A stretch of 36,154 nt of DNA from Opitutales bacterium (GTDB lineage Bacteria > Verrucomicrobiota > Verrucomicrobiia > Opitutales > UBA953): positions 1 through 36,154 of the forward strand of contig JAFXKI010000002.1 in the NCBI GenBank assembly GCA_017531845.1. The letters run 5' to 3'. How positions within the stretch are numbered: the stretch's first letter is position 1; each line of letters starts with the position of its first letter. This document shows, in pieces, positions 26,030 through 33,774 of this stretch. The translations under genes and the position numbers were made by a program. Below the pieces are notes generated by a model. It made no database searches and was not told where the DNA came from. It saw only the letters and a list, made by a program, of their open reading frames with translations.

Positions 26030-26063
26030 TTTTGAACCGATTCGTCGGTTAAAACCAACAATG

Positions 26064-26108
26064 CCGTTCCCGCAAGAAAAATAAATTCTTTGCGGGAACG
26101 CTTTTTTC
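26064..26108 (+). terminator. Terminator after the Cys/His-rich gene, octamer pair
   Basis: CGTTCCCGCAAGAA (from 26065) pairs with TTCTTTGCGGGAACG (ending 26100) with one bulged base, followed by T residues. The two octamers form the base of the stem. Confidence 0.88.
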
Positions 26109-26129
26109 CCGATATTTAACAAAGAGAAA

Positions 26130-26660
26130 ATGAACCTTCGACACCTGATTTCCGTTTGGACTTTAACGCTTGTCCCTCCTTTATTTGCGGTCGGGAACGC
26201 AACGCCGAGCTGTCCTGATTGCGAGACGAAGCCGCCGTCGACAGAACGTATTGCGGAAGCGGGACAACTTCCTCCTCCTCCGATGATTTCCGGGGAAGAT
26301 GCGCGCCTGCTGAAAAGCCTCTTCCTGATGTCGAATACCGAGCTGGTGCGCCTACGAGAATTTATCCGACGTCTGGAACAGATGCCTCCCGAGCAACGAA
26401 AGCGAATGGCAACGGATCTCGAACGTGCCGCCGCTGCCAAAACGCCCGAACAGCGCCGGGCTTTTGCAAAGGAAATGCGGGAACGCTTTCGCAAGGAGCG
26501 CGCAAATCTTTTGTCACGCTATTATGCGAAGCTGACACAGGAACAGGCGGATGCGGAACGCAAAAAATTCCTTTCGATGAATCCCAAGGAACGCCGGGCG
26601 TATATTCGGGAAATCAGAAAAAAAATGAGCGGCGATTCCGTTCCCGCGAAAGAACCCTAA
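26130..26660 (+). CDS. Secreted helical protein of LTxxQ/CpxP or DUF3106-like type
   Basis: The 176-residue protein has an N-terminal signal sequence (MNLRHLISVWTLTLVPPLFA), a CPDC motif just after it, a Pro-rich linker, and a long amphipathic helical part with recurring MPPEQRKRMA, TPEQRRAF and MNPKERRAY segments. Repeats of this type occur in the Spy/CpxP/CnrX periplasmic sensors and in DUF3106 proteins. As the fourth gene of the ECF sigma block it could sense or buffer envelope or metal stress; CnrX is the nearest known analogue. Function is inference. Its last codons form the left arm of a terminator. Confidence 0.55.
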   Translation: MNLRHLISVWTLTLVPPLFAVGNATPSCPDCETKPPSTERIAEAGQLPPPPMISGEDARLLKSLFLMSNTELVRLREFIRRLEQMPPEQRKRMATDLERAAAAKTPEQRRAFAKEMRERFRKERANLLSRYYAKLTQEQADAERKKFLSMNPKERRAYIREIRKKMSGDSVPAKEP

Positions 26661-26709
26661 AGAAAACGATAAGCGAGAATAGGGATGCACCCGGCGGGAA
26701 CGTTTTTTT
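26639..26709 (+). terminator. Terminator whose left arm lies inside the preceding gene
   Basis: CGTTCCCGC at 26639-26647 (codons near the C-terminal VPAKEP) pairs with GCGGGAACG at 26694-26702, followed by seven T residues. An inner CCCTA/TAGGG pair stabilises the long loop. The coding octamer thus does two jobs. Confidence 0.65.
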
Positions 26710-26754
26710 GTAAAAAAGATTGTGATACAGCCTCCGGGCGTTATGATTGGCGGT

Positions 26755-28338
26755 ATGAGCGAAGACGAGACAACGCCGCCCCCGACCTCAGCCCCCGACA
26801 CCTCTGACTGCAAAACCCGAAAAGTTTCTTTTGCCGAACTCTTTTCGCGTGTCAAAAAAAGCGGTATCGACTTCTACGATGAAATCTGGAAGCCGACATT
26901 TTCGGGTGAGCGTTCTTTTTTGTTGCGAACATTTTTTCTGCTCTGGCGCGTTATCGAAATCACGGTCGCACGAACGCTCACAAACCGCATCCCTCTGCAG
27001 GCCGCAGCGCTGACATATTATTTGTTGATGGCGTTGGCACCTTTTGTCATGTTCGGCTTAACGATCTTCGGGATCGTTATGAACGTCAAAGGGGAGGAAG
27101 CGGTCGAGACAATGAAGTTGCGCATAGGAGAAACCATGCAGCTCATCGCGCCGGAAACGACCGCTGCGGAACAAAATGCGGCGGAGGCAGCATCGCAGGA
27201 ATCCGGACAAACCGTCGTTGCCACGGTCGCACCGGAACTTCAGGAGTTTGCCAACAATCTTTTGGAAAGCACGATGGCAAATTCCAGCTCGGCGGGAACG
27301 ATCGGTTTTATCATTCTTGCCGTTCTCGCCATCTTTATGGTTGCGCGAGTGGAGGACGCCTACAATCTGATGTGGAACGTCAAGGTCGGGCGTAGCTGGA
27401 GCAAGCGATTTCTCGTTTATTTTCTCTTCCTGTTTTTTGGCGGAGCATTAATGGCTGTTGCAGCTTCAATGCTTTCCGTTTCCGCGGCGTTTAAGCGCAT
27501 TTCCTCTATGACGGGCGTGTTGCCGGATTGGGTGGCAAATTTACCCGGCGGAGAAACTTTTTTTGAGTTGATGACTTCGTTTGTCCCGACGGTGGTTTCC
27601 TTTCTGGCACTGACGTTGGCGTTTGCCTGCCTGAACAAATACATGCCGAAAACGGCGGTGCGCTGGAAACCGGCACTTATCGGCGGCGGCTTTGTTTCTC
27701 TCGTATTTATTGTAAACCAGAAGCTGACTTTGCTCTATATGCGGCAGATTTCCGAGTTCAATTCCATTTACGGAAATCTTAGCGTGATTTTTATCATTAT
27801 GTTCATGCTCTATATGGGCTGGATTTTTGTGTTGCTGGGCGGACAACTTTCTTTTGCCGTTCAGAACGCACGTTTTTTGAAGAATCTGAATCGTGAGTGG
27901 GTGGAGCTAAGCCCTCGCTCCAAGCAGGAAGCTTTTTTCGCCTGCCTTTTTGCCATTTTCGCGAAATGTTCCCGCGAGCCTGTCGGATTTACGCCGAACG
28001 AGCTCAGCCAAAAGCTTAGCGTTCCCGTGAATCATGTTTTGGAATGCGTTGATGTGTTGGAAGCGCAAGGCATGATTGTTCCGCTCGCAAGCGACGGGAA
28101 CGAAACGCGCTACAACACGACAGGTTCGGTTCCGAAAATGACCGTTTCCGAAATCAAGCGCCGCTTCGATACCCTCCGCGAGCCGCTCTTTCTCGGTGGC
28201 GATCGCGAAATTCGCATCGCGCTCAAACGCTTTTCGCGAGCATTCTTTGCGTGCCGGGATACGATGACTGTTGACGAATTACTCCGAATTGCCAATTCGC
28301 GAGAAAAACGCAACAAAACGCAGAAAGTTGAGATCTGA
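26755..28338 (+). CDS. YihY/BrkB-family membrane protein with a C-terminal winged-helix-like domain
   Basis: The protein (about 527 residues) has the YihY/BrkB core of six membrane helices. LTNRIPLQAAALTYYLLMAL, then long helices, and GNLSVIFIIMFMLYMGWIFV near 350-370 are the family hallmarks. A periplasmic loop of about 60 residues (near 120-180) follows the second helix. After the core, residues from about 400 form a soluble domain with GFTPNELSQKLSVPVNHVLE and CVDVLEAQGMIVPLAS, which looks like a winged-helix motif. Such a tail is seen in some YihY proteins. The function of the family is unsettled. GTG 26722 and ATG 26743 are alternative starts. Confidence 0.8.
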   Translation: MSEDETTPPPTSAPDTSDCKTRKVSFAELFSRVKKSGIDFYDEIWKPTFSGERSFLLRTFFLLWRVIEITVARTLTNRIPLQAAALTYYLLMALAPFVMFGLTIFGIVMNVKGEEAVETMKLRIGETMQLIAPETTAAEQNAAEAASQESGQTVVATVAPELQEFANNLLESTMANSSSAGTIGFIILAVLAIFMVARVEDAYNLMWNVKVGRSWSKRFLVYFLFLFFGGALMAVAASMLSVSAAFKRISSMTGVLPDWVANLPGGETFFELMTSFVPTVVSFLALTLAFACLNKYMPKTAVRWKPALIGGGFVSLVFIVNQKLTLLYMRQISEFNSIYGNLSVIFIIMFMLYMGWIFVLLGGQLSFAVQNARFLKNLNREWVELSPRSKQEAFFACLFAIFAKCSREPVGFTPNELSQKLSVPVNHVLECVDVLEAQGMIVPLASDGNETRYNTTGSVPKMTVSEIKRRFDTLREPLFLGGDREIRIALKRFSRAFFACRDTMTVDELLRIANSREKRNKTQKVEI

Positions 28339-28396
28339 GGCTCTTTAAGACAAGCGCCGGGAACTCGGGTTCAGGGCGCCAAGCCTTTATTTTTCC
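28339..28396. terminator. Probable bidirectional terminator between YihY and a U32-like gene
   Basis: The short convergent gap has an AGGCT/AGCCT outer pair around a GGCGC/GCGCC stem, with T-rich sequence on the plus-strand side. The pairing is weaker than in the octamer terminators. The GGGAAC inside is not a full octamer. Confidence 0.4.
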
Positions 28397-29518
28397 TCAG
28401 TCGTATTTGCGTTTAACAAAGGGAGAGAGTCCGGATGGCAGAACGGGAACGGGCTCTTTCACTTTCGTGATGAGCGACGAAGCGATGAGCCCGAAGTAAT
28501 GCCAATGCTCCGGCTTCGCCGAAAAAAGCCATTTCAGTGCCGACCAAAAGAACGAAATCTCGCTACGCAGGGTTTCCGCCTGAATGCGGAAACGTCTGAA
28601 CCCGAGTGCGTAAACGGCGGCAAGTTCTTCTCTTGAAAGCAATGCGGCGTGAGGCGCGTCGGGGGCGGAGGAAACGGAAACGTCTTCGCACTTGGCTTCG
28701 GCAAGAAGCTGATGGCGTTCCCGCAGAGCTTGCGCGTCCCACGGATTCTTCCGGATTTTTGAAAGAGCTTCGAGATGGCGCGCGCGGCAAGGACATTTTC
28801 GCAAACAGGAATCGTTGACCGTGATTTCAAATTTTTCTGCGCCGGAGTTTTCAGCAAGCTTCTTTAGAAGAGCGAGATTGGCGACATCGTCCGGATGAAC
28901 GGCGACAACGGAAAAACGTTTTGCCGCTTCGATGTAGTAGTCCGCGTTCCCGCCTCCGTTTTCGGCAATAATTTTATTTACATCAGCGCGCAAGGCAAGG
29001 GCAGGAAATTTTTGTCGAATGTGGTTTGCCAAGCGTTCGGATGCGACGGAAACCTGATTGCCCGGCATTTGTGTCGCGTAGTTTAAGAGCGTGTTTCCGA
29101 TGGCGTCGCTGAGCATTTTTTCCACGATATAGGGATTATCAAGGCGCAGGACAAATCGTGTCGTCGGCTTCGCGGCAAGTTTTTTGAGCGTAGCGGAAAT
29201 TTCTCCGGGCGGAATGAGAGGGCGAGACTGAAACCAATCAAGAGTCCACGCGCAGGGCGGCGCGCCGTGTGTTTCCGCGATGAGATGCGCCTTGCCGAAA
29301 TTTTCCTGAATAAAATCGCAGAGCACACTGCGTGCCTGATCATAGAGAAAAACGCCGCCGACATTCCATCGAGCCTCAGGAAAATCCGTATCGGCAAGCA
29401 CGGCGAGTTTGTTTTCCTGCGCAACGGGCGAAATAAGCGTGAACGGCACTTGCGTTCCCGTTCCCGTCGCAGAGGGAGAAAGAGAAATAAAATTGGTCGG
29501 AGTGGAAATATTACTCAT
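28397..29518 (-). CDS. U32-peptidase-like protein, paralogue A
   Basis: This 373-residue protein is soluble with no signal peptide. It shares a layout with its neighbour at 29548: a Phe/Trp-rich start, a TRFVLRLDNPYIVEKMLSDA-type segment, a GNADYYIEAAKRFSVVAVHPDD segment, and a Cys motif NDSCLRKCPCRARH near 240. NxxCxxxC next to Arg and His resembles the U32 peptidase / UbiU-UbiV group, where the Cys residues hold an Fe-S cluster. Catalytic proof is lacking. A tandem octamer CGTTCCCGTTCCCG (29453-29466) lies near its start. The product is probably a TIM-barrel protein of unknown role. Confidence 0.5.
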   Translation of the reverse strand: MSNISTPTNFISLSPSATGTGTQVPFTLISPVAQENKLAVLADTDFPEARWNVGGVFLYDQARSVLCDFIQENFGKAHLIAETHGAPPCAWTLDWFQSRPLIPPGEISATLKKLAAKPTTRFVLRLDNPYIVEKMLSDAIGNTLLNYATQMPGNQVSVASERLANHIRQKFPALALRADVNKIIAENGGGNADYYIEAAKRFSVVAVHPDDVANLALLKKLAENSGAEKFEITVNDSCLRKCPCRARHLEALSKIRKNPWDAQALRERHQLLAEAKCEDVSVSSAPDAPHAALLSREELAAVYALGFRRFRIQAETLRSEISFFWSALKWLFSAKPEHWHYFGLIASSLITKVKEPVPVLPSGLSPFVKRKYD

Positions 29519-29547
29519 CGGATTGAAGAAATATAGACGCGGATTAC

Positions 29548-30522
29548 TCAGACGGCGGGATTGAGCGTGGAAGTGGCTTCAAGGAACTGGAGTTTGAGAC
29601 GTTGCAAAAGATTTTCGCCGGGTGCGTCTTCGCGCAACGCGAGGCGAAGCAAATCGTAAAGAACGCCGGCTCCGTTGAGCATTCCGCGCCCCTGCACCTT
29701 AAATTTTCTGAAGCCTATGTCGTAGAGCCGTTTTATTTCGTCTTGGGTGAGAGCGGCGCAGTTGCGCTCGGGATCGCCGACGAGCACGTTTAAATCAGAG
29801 CAACCGTTGTTTTTCCAACGTTCGTCGAATTTTTGATCAACGTGTCCAAAATAGTTTAGGGCGAGGCTGGAAAGATATTTGTAGTGCCACGGACGGATTT
29901 TGCAGCCGCGAATGCAATATTCGTTGACGAGAATTTCGTAACGGTCTTTGTCTTCGAGCTGTGCGAGCATTTCGAAGTTGGTCGAATCATCCGGATGAAC
30001 CATCACTTTATCGAAGCGTTCGGCAAGCTTGCGATAATAATCCGCGTTCCCGCGTCCGTTTTCGACAGTAACTTTTAAAATGGAAGAGACGCGTTTGAGC
30101 TTAGGGTAATTTTTTCCGACGTGTTCAAAAAGGGCATCGGAAGCACAAATAACCGCATTATTCCCGGTCGGGTTTTGTTTGTCAAAAAAGGTCAGGAGCG
30201 CGTTCCCGGTAGGATCGTCGAGGTGTTCTTCCTTGAGAAGGTGATTAGTGAACGTGAGGTCGACGGCGATTCCCCGCTTTGCGTAGGCAAGCCCGGCATC
30301 GCGCATTTGCTCGGCGGTGCAGGCAGCACGCGGCAGAACGCGTCCGCTATTCCAAAGGAAAAGCGGCGAACCGTGCACGAGCTTGAGTATTTTTACGCCG
30401 GTGGTTTGCAGAAAAAAGTCATGAAAGAGCAGGAGCTCACGGTCGTTGACAAAAGCTCCGGAAACGTCCCAAAAGGCATCGGGCCAAAGCGGATTTAAAA
30501 AAGAGGATTTCTGGGAAAGCAT
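29548..30522 (-). CDS. U32-peptidase-like protein, paralogue B
   Basis: The likely start is ATG 30522 (MLSQKSSFLNPLWPDAFWDV), giving about 324 residues; the longer frame from 30570 adds a doubtful leader. It matches paralogue A segment by segment: GIAVDLTFTNHLLKEEHLDD, GNADYYRKLAERFDKVMVHP, and the Cys motif NEYCIRGCKIRPWHY near 220. Identity is low enough to suggest old duplication or separate import. Gene B lies upstream of A on the same strand, 29 bases apart, so they are probably one operon and the proteins may form a pair. The family is common in gut bacteria but has no assigned function that I know of. It carries two octamers (30045, 30201). Confidence 0.5.
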   Translation of the reverse strand: MLSQKSSFLNPLWPDAFWDVSGAFVNDRELLLFHDFFLQTTGVKILKLVHGSPLFLWNSGRVLPRAACTAEQMRDAGLAYAKRGIAVDLTFTNHLLKEEHLDDPTGNALLTFFDKQNPTGNNAVICASDALFEHVGKNYPKLKRVSSILKVTVENGRGNADYYRKLAERFDKVMVHPDDSTNFEMLAQLEDKDRYEILVNEYCIRGCKIRPWHYKYLSSLALNYFGHVDQKFDERWKNNGCSDLNVLVGDPERNCAALTQDEIKRLYDIGFRKFKVQGRGMLNGAGVLYDLLRLALREDAPGENLLQRLKLQFLEATSTLNPAV

Positions 30523-30670
30523 ATCGTTGTATGAGCTCGGGAAAATACACAAGAACGTGCGTTCCCGCAAAGTTTTTCATTGAAAAGCCAGTGAAAAAAT
30601 ATTTTCCGAAATTCTGTAAAAATCCGCCCTCGACAGTTTCGCGCTGAGCATTCACAATACGGACCAAGAC

Positions 30671-31195
30671 ATGCTAAACCTTTCAAGCAGTTTGTTTCAG
30701 CTCCGTAAACGCCTTCACGATAAGTTGGAAGCACGCCTTGAGGCCGTTCCGCTTTTCAACGTCCTTCTTATCGCCGTATTGTTTACGCTGACGAGTTCCC
30801 GCTTCGTTTTTGCACCCGGCTTGCCGCTGGGCTTGGAAGGGGACGGCACGGGTGGATTTTCAAAAACCGTTTCCGGCGGCGTTCCCGAGCTGGTTTTGCC
30901 GGAAACGCAAACCGTTTTGCCGGGGGTCGAAACCTCATTCGTTCTGACTGTGAAGAGCGACTCCATGTTTGTTTTCGACGGGCACATTTACGAAAGTCTC
31001 GAAGATGTTTTTTCAGAGAAGAATCTTCGCCGGTCCGGTGCGGATGTTCACGGCGGAATTTTGTTGGTAAAACTGGATCGCGCCGTGAGTGTGCAGGGGC
31101 TTTTTAAAATTGCCGAACTCGCAGGAAAAGCCGGGTTCGCATCGTTGCAAATCGCGGGAGAATCTCCTTCGTATCGCCCTGCGAATATCCGATAG
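30671..31195 (+). CDS. ExbD/TolR-like biopolymer transport protein
   Basis: The 174-residue protein has a short basic start, one membrane helix (about residues 28-44), and a periplasmic domain. FVLTVKSDSMFVFDGHIYES and GILLVKLDRAVSVQGLFKIA, ending in AELAGKAGFASLQIAGE, follow the ExbD/TolR pattern in which the helix couples ion flow through an ExbB/TolQ ring to outer-membrane transport. The conserved membrane Asp is not evident and no ExbB gene is adjacent, so it may be a divergent or orphan subunit. The next gene begins 12 bases after its stop. Confidence 0.6.
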   Translation: MLNLSSSLFQLRKRLHDKLEARLEAVPLFNVLLIAVLFTLTSSRFVFAPGLPLGLEGDGTGGFSKTVSGGVPELVLPETQTVLPGVETSFVLTVKSDSMFVFDGHIYESLEDVFSEKNLRRSGADVHGGILLVKLDRAVSVQGLFKIAELAGKAGFASLQIAGESPSYRPANIR

Positions 31196-31207
31196 CCCGA
31201 GAAGAAT

Positions 31208-31849
31208 ATGACTTCAATGAATCCCGTCGGCGTTGCGCTTTTTTGCGTTGTGGCACTTTGGTTGGCGCGGATGTGGATTCGCGAAGCAAAGGAAAACCCG
31301 AACGCAAAAGTCTTGCCGGGGGCGACGCCTTGCCCGTGGCTCGCCGTCGTTATTGCCGTAGCGGGAACGCTTGTTTTACTTGCGCTGGAAACCTGGGGGG
31401 AAATTCGTTTGGGAATTTCCGCCGAACAAAAAGACGTTTCCTGGCTCGCGCTTCCGATGTTTATCGCGGCGGCGTTTACGGAGGAAGTGATCTTTCGCGG
31501 ATATTTAGTGGCGGAAAGGCACGGGAACGCGGCGCGGTGGGCGAGCATTGTTTTGTTTTCGCTGGTTTTTGCTCTGATGCACGACCACTTGTGGCATTTT
31601 GAAATGCCGGAAAATCGTCCGGAGGGAACACTTGCCGCGATTTGCGACGGTTTTTCCCTGTCGTTTACACTGAAGGGATTTTTCTCGACCGGATTTATTT
31701 TTGTCGGTGCGCTTTGGTTTTATTTTGTGCGCTTTTTCAAATGGAATCCGAACGCATCTTTGCTGGCTCCCGTCGCGGCGCACATGGCGAAAAATCTTGC
31801 CGTTTTTTTTATCAAATTGGCACAGGGGCACGTTACGTCGATTCTTTGA
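31208..31849 (+). CDS. CPBP (CAAX/bacteriocin-type) intramembrane metalloprotease
   Basis: The 213-residue membrane protein has about six helices. Motif 1 is FTEEVIFRGYL (Glu92, Glu93, Arg97), motif 2 is FALMHDH (His125), and motif 3 is AAHMAKN (His192, Asn196), the metal-binding and catalytic set of the Abi/CPBP family. These proteases cut inside membranes, and some confer immunity to bacteriocins or process exported peptides. No bacteriocin gene was seen. It is in a close-packed operon with the ExbD-like gene and a small protein gene. Octamers lie at 31362 and 31522. Confidence 0.8.
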   Translation: MTSMNPVGVALFCVVALWLARMWIREAKENPNAKVLPGATPCPWLAVVIAVAGTLVLLALETWGEIRLGISAEQKDVSWLALPMFIAAAFTEEVIFRGYLVAERHGNAARWASIVLFSLVFALMHDHLWHFEMPENRPEGTLAAICDGFSLSFTLKGFFSTGFIFVGALWFYFVRFFKWNPNASLLAPVAAHMAKNLAVFFIKLAQGHVTSIL

Positions 31850-31860
31850 TTTTTTTTCAA

Positions 31861-32328
31861 ATGCAACTCGAATGGATCCATTGTTTAAGCGGACGGCACG
31901 GTTCGATTTCTGCTTTTCCCGCTGAAATGCTTGCCGAAAAGGGCGCGCCGGGCGTGGCATTCCGGCGTTCGGGGGCGGGTATTAAAATTTCGCCGGATTT
32001 TCGTGCAAAAAATATTTCCGTGGACGGCAAGCCGACACTTGCGTCCGTTTATCTTGAGCCGGGCGTTCCCGCCTTTCTTCGCATGGGGAAAATCCTCCTC
32101 GCGCTTTGTGTTACGGACGGGGAAAACAATACTTGGGCAGCGCATTACCGCTTTCCGCTGTGGACACTTTTTGAGCCGGAAACTTTTGAACCGATTGCGA
32201 CTGTGCGCACACCCGCAGAAATCGCGAGAACGCTGAAAAACAAAAAATTGAGACCGGAAGATTGCCTTGCCGCGCCTTACGGCTTGACGATGACAATTCC
32301 CTTGCCGCAAATTTTTGACCTCTTGTGA
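31861..32328 (+). CDS. Small cytosolic protein, FHA/GYF-like features, function unknown
   Basis: This 155-residue protein has no signal or membrane helix. Its first half has the strand pattern and loops of a forkhead-associated domain (GVAFRRSGAGIKISPDF, then a vdGKPTLASV turn and FLRMGKILLAL), but the phosphothreonine residues are not clear. The second half (EIARTLKNKKLRPEDCLAAP) resembles a GYF_2/DUF4339 tail. I would not assign a function. ATG 31861 follows the upstream stop by 11 bases with no Shine-Dalgarno sequence. It is probably cotranscribed with the CPBP gene before it and rpe after it. An octamer lies at 32064. Confidence 0.45.
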   Translation: MQLEWIHCLSGRHGSISAFPAEMLAEKGAPGVAFRRSGAGIKISPDFRAKNISVDGKPTLASVYLEPGVPAFLRMGKILLALCVTDGENNTWAAHYRFPLWTLFEPETFEPIATVRTPAEIARTLKNKKLRPEDCLAAPYGLTMTIPLPQIFDLL

Positions 32329-32362
32329 TTTTTTTTTTGAAAAATGGAAAACTGAACGCTTT

Positions 32363-33040
32363 ATGAATGACCGAAATAGCCGAGCTTTGAAAAAAATTCT
32401 CTCCCCGTCCATTCTCGCCGCCGATCATGCCGCGCTTGCCGACGGGCTCAAAATCGTGCAGGACAACGCGCTTGAGTGGATTCACCTCGATATTATGGAC
32501 GGAAATTTCGTGCCGAATATTTCTTTCGGTCCCGGCGTTGTTAAGGCCTTGCGTTCCCGCGACGATAAATTGTTTTTCGACACGCACCTGATGTTGGCAC
32601 GCCCGGATAAATACATCGAAAAATTCGCAGAATCCGGTGCAGATTTAATCACTGTTCACGTCGAGCCGGATTATCCGATAACGGAAACGCTGTGTCGCAT
32701 TCGCGAGCTCGGAAAAAAAGCCGGAATTTCGCTTAATCCGGATACGCCCGCTGAAGCACTTTTGCCGTATTTGGACATCGTGGATCTCGTTCTCGTGATG
32801 TCCGTTTTCCCCGGTTTCGGCGGACAAAAATTTATCGCCGATGTTTTGCCGAAAATTGAAAAGCTCGCGCAATGGCGCACCGAGCGCGGCGGGAATTGGC
32901 GCATCGAAGTCGACGGCGGAGTGGATTCGACAACGGCTCCGCTTTGCCTTGCCGCCGGGGCGGATACGCTTGTCGCGGGAACGGCGTTTTTTAAAGCCCC
33001 CGACAAACCTGCGTTTATTCGTCTTTGCCAAGGCGAATAA
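32363..33040 (+). CDS. rpe: Ribulose-phosphate 3-epimerase
   Basis: The 225-residue TIM-barrel enzyme interconverts ribulose 5-phosphate and xylulose 5-phosphate in the pentose phosphate pathway. Signatures are SPSILAADHAAL, WIHLDIMDGNFVPNISFGPG with the metal-binding His and catalytic Asp, LMLARPDKYI, MSVFPGFGGQKFI, and VDGGVDSTT with the second catalytic Asp. The length matches the family. ATG 32363 is chosen over upstream frames because it begins the conserved domain. It closes the ExbD-CPBP operon and likely shares its transcript. Octamers at 32552 and 32976 encode RSR and AGT. Confidence 0.92.
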   Translation: MNDRNSRALKKILSPSILAADHAALADGLKIVQDNALEWIHLDIMDGNFVPNISFGPGVVKALRSRDDKLFFDTHLMLARPDKYIEKFAESGADLITVHVEPDYPITETLCRIRELGKKAGISLNPDTPAEALLPYLDIVDLVLVMSVFPGFGGQKFIADVLPKIEKLAQWRTERGGNWRIEVDGGVDSTTAPLCLAAGADTLVAGTAFFKAPDKPAFIRLCQGE

Positions 33041-33100
33041 ATGTCATTAGTCTTTGTCCGCTTTCTCATTAAACGATTATCACATCTAATTAAAAATCCT

Positions 33101-33673
33101 ATGAAACACCCGAAAATCCTCCTTGGTGCATTGTTCGCCGCTGCTGTTTTCCCGTTTGTTGCGTGCACTTCCACGCAAACGGCGGCAACGTCCACGCAGT
33201 ATCGCCCGGAAAATCCGGCACCGGTCGAAATCGTCGAGCCGCTCTCCGAATTCCTCCAAGACACGGACGAAGCGTTTCGCGCACGCGCGAGTGCCGAAGC
33301 AATGAGCGCAATGGCGGCTCAAAAATCTGCAGAAATGAACGCGAAAGTTTCGCTCGCCGGAAAAATCACCACGGCGATTGATTCTATGGCAAAGTCCGAC
33401 GTTGCCACGGCGCAGGACGATGCGGCGATTACAACGCAGATGAACTTCCGCGAACTCGCCAAAGCGCACGTTGACCAAACGCTGACGAATATTCGTCTTC
33501 TGGGGCAAAAAACGTTCCGCGATCCCGTTGACGGGCGTTACATCGTTTACGTCGCTATCGAAATCGACAAAAAAACCGTTGCCGATGCGCTTGCCAACAA
33601 AGTTTCACAAACAACGCCGGAACAAAAAGCGAAGTTGAAAGCAAACTTGGAAGCAGCTTTTGCCGAAAAATAA
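33101..33673 (+). CDS. LPP20-like outer-membrane lipoprotein
   Basis: ATG 33101 (MKHPKILLGALFAAAVFPFV) starts a lipoprotein signal with a FVAC lipobox at Cys22; the frame from 33041 adds an implausible leader. The 190-residue product has a Thr/Ala-rich stretch, a helical middle with recurring Ala/Met, and an IVYVAIEIDKKTVADALAN segment like the LPP20 family C-terminal strand. The family is exported lipoprotein of unknown role, often found beside DUF4384 and caspase-like genes. It is separated from rpe by 60 bases and from the next gene by a terminator, so it is probably an independent unit. Confidence 0.6.
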   Translation: MKHPKILLGALFAAAVFPFVACTSTQTAATSTQYRPENPAPVEIVEPLSEFLQDTDEAFRARASAEAMSAMAAQKSAEMNAKVSLAGKITTAIDSMAKSDVATAQDDAAITTQMNFRELAKAHVDQTLTNIRLLGQKTFRDPVDGRYIVYVAIEIDKKTVADALANKVSQTTPEQKAKLKANLEAAFAEK

Positions 33674-33707
33674 TTCCGTCGGCAAAATAAATTTACGACA
33701 TCAAGAA

Positions 33708-33763
33708 ATTCGGCAACGGCTCCGGCGGGAACGCAAGAACGGTTGCCGAATCCTCGTTTTTTT
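33708..33763 (+). terminator. Terminator with the octamer in its loop
   Basis: ATTCGGCAAC (33708-33717) pairs perfectly with GTTGCCGAAT (33742-33751), followed by CCTCG and a T-run. The octamer (33726-33733) sits in the loop instead of the stem, unlike the other examples. It separates the lipoprotein gene from the DUF4384 gene. Confidence 0.8.
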
Positions 33764-33774
33764 AGGAACTGAAA

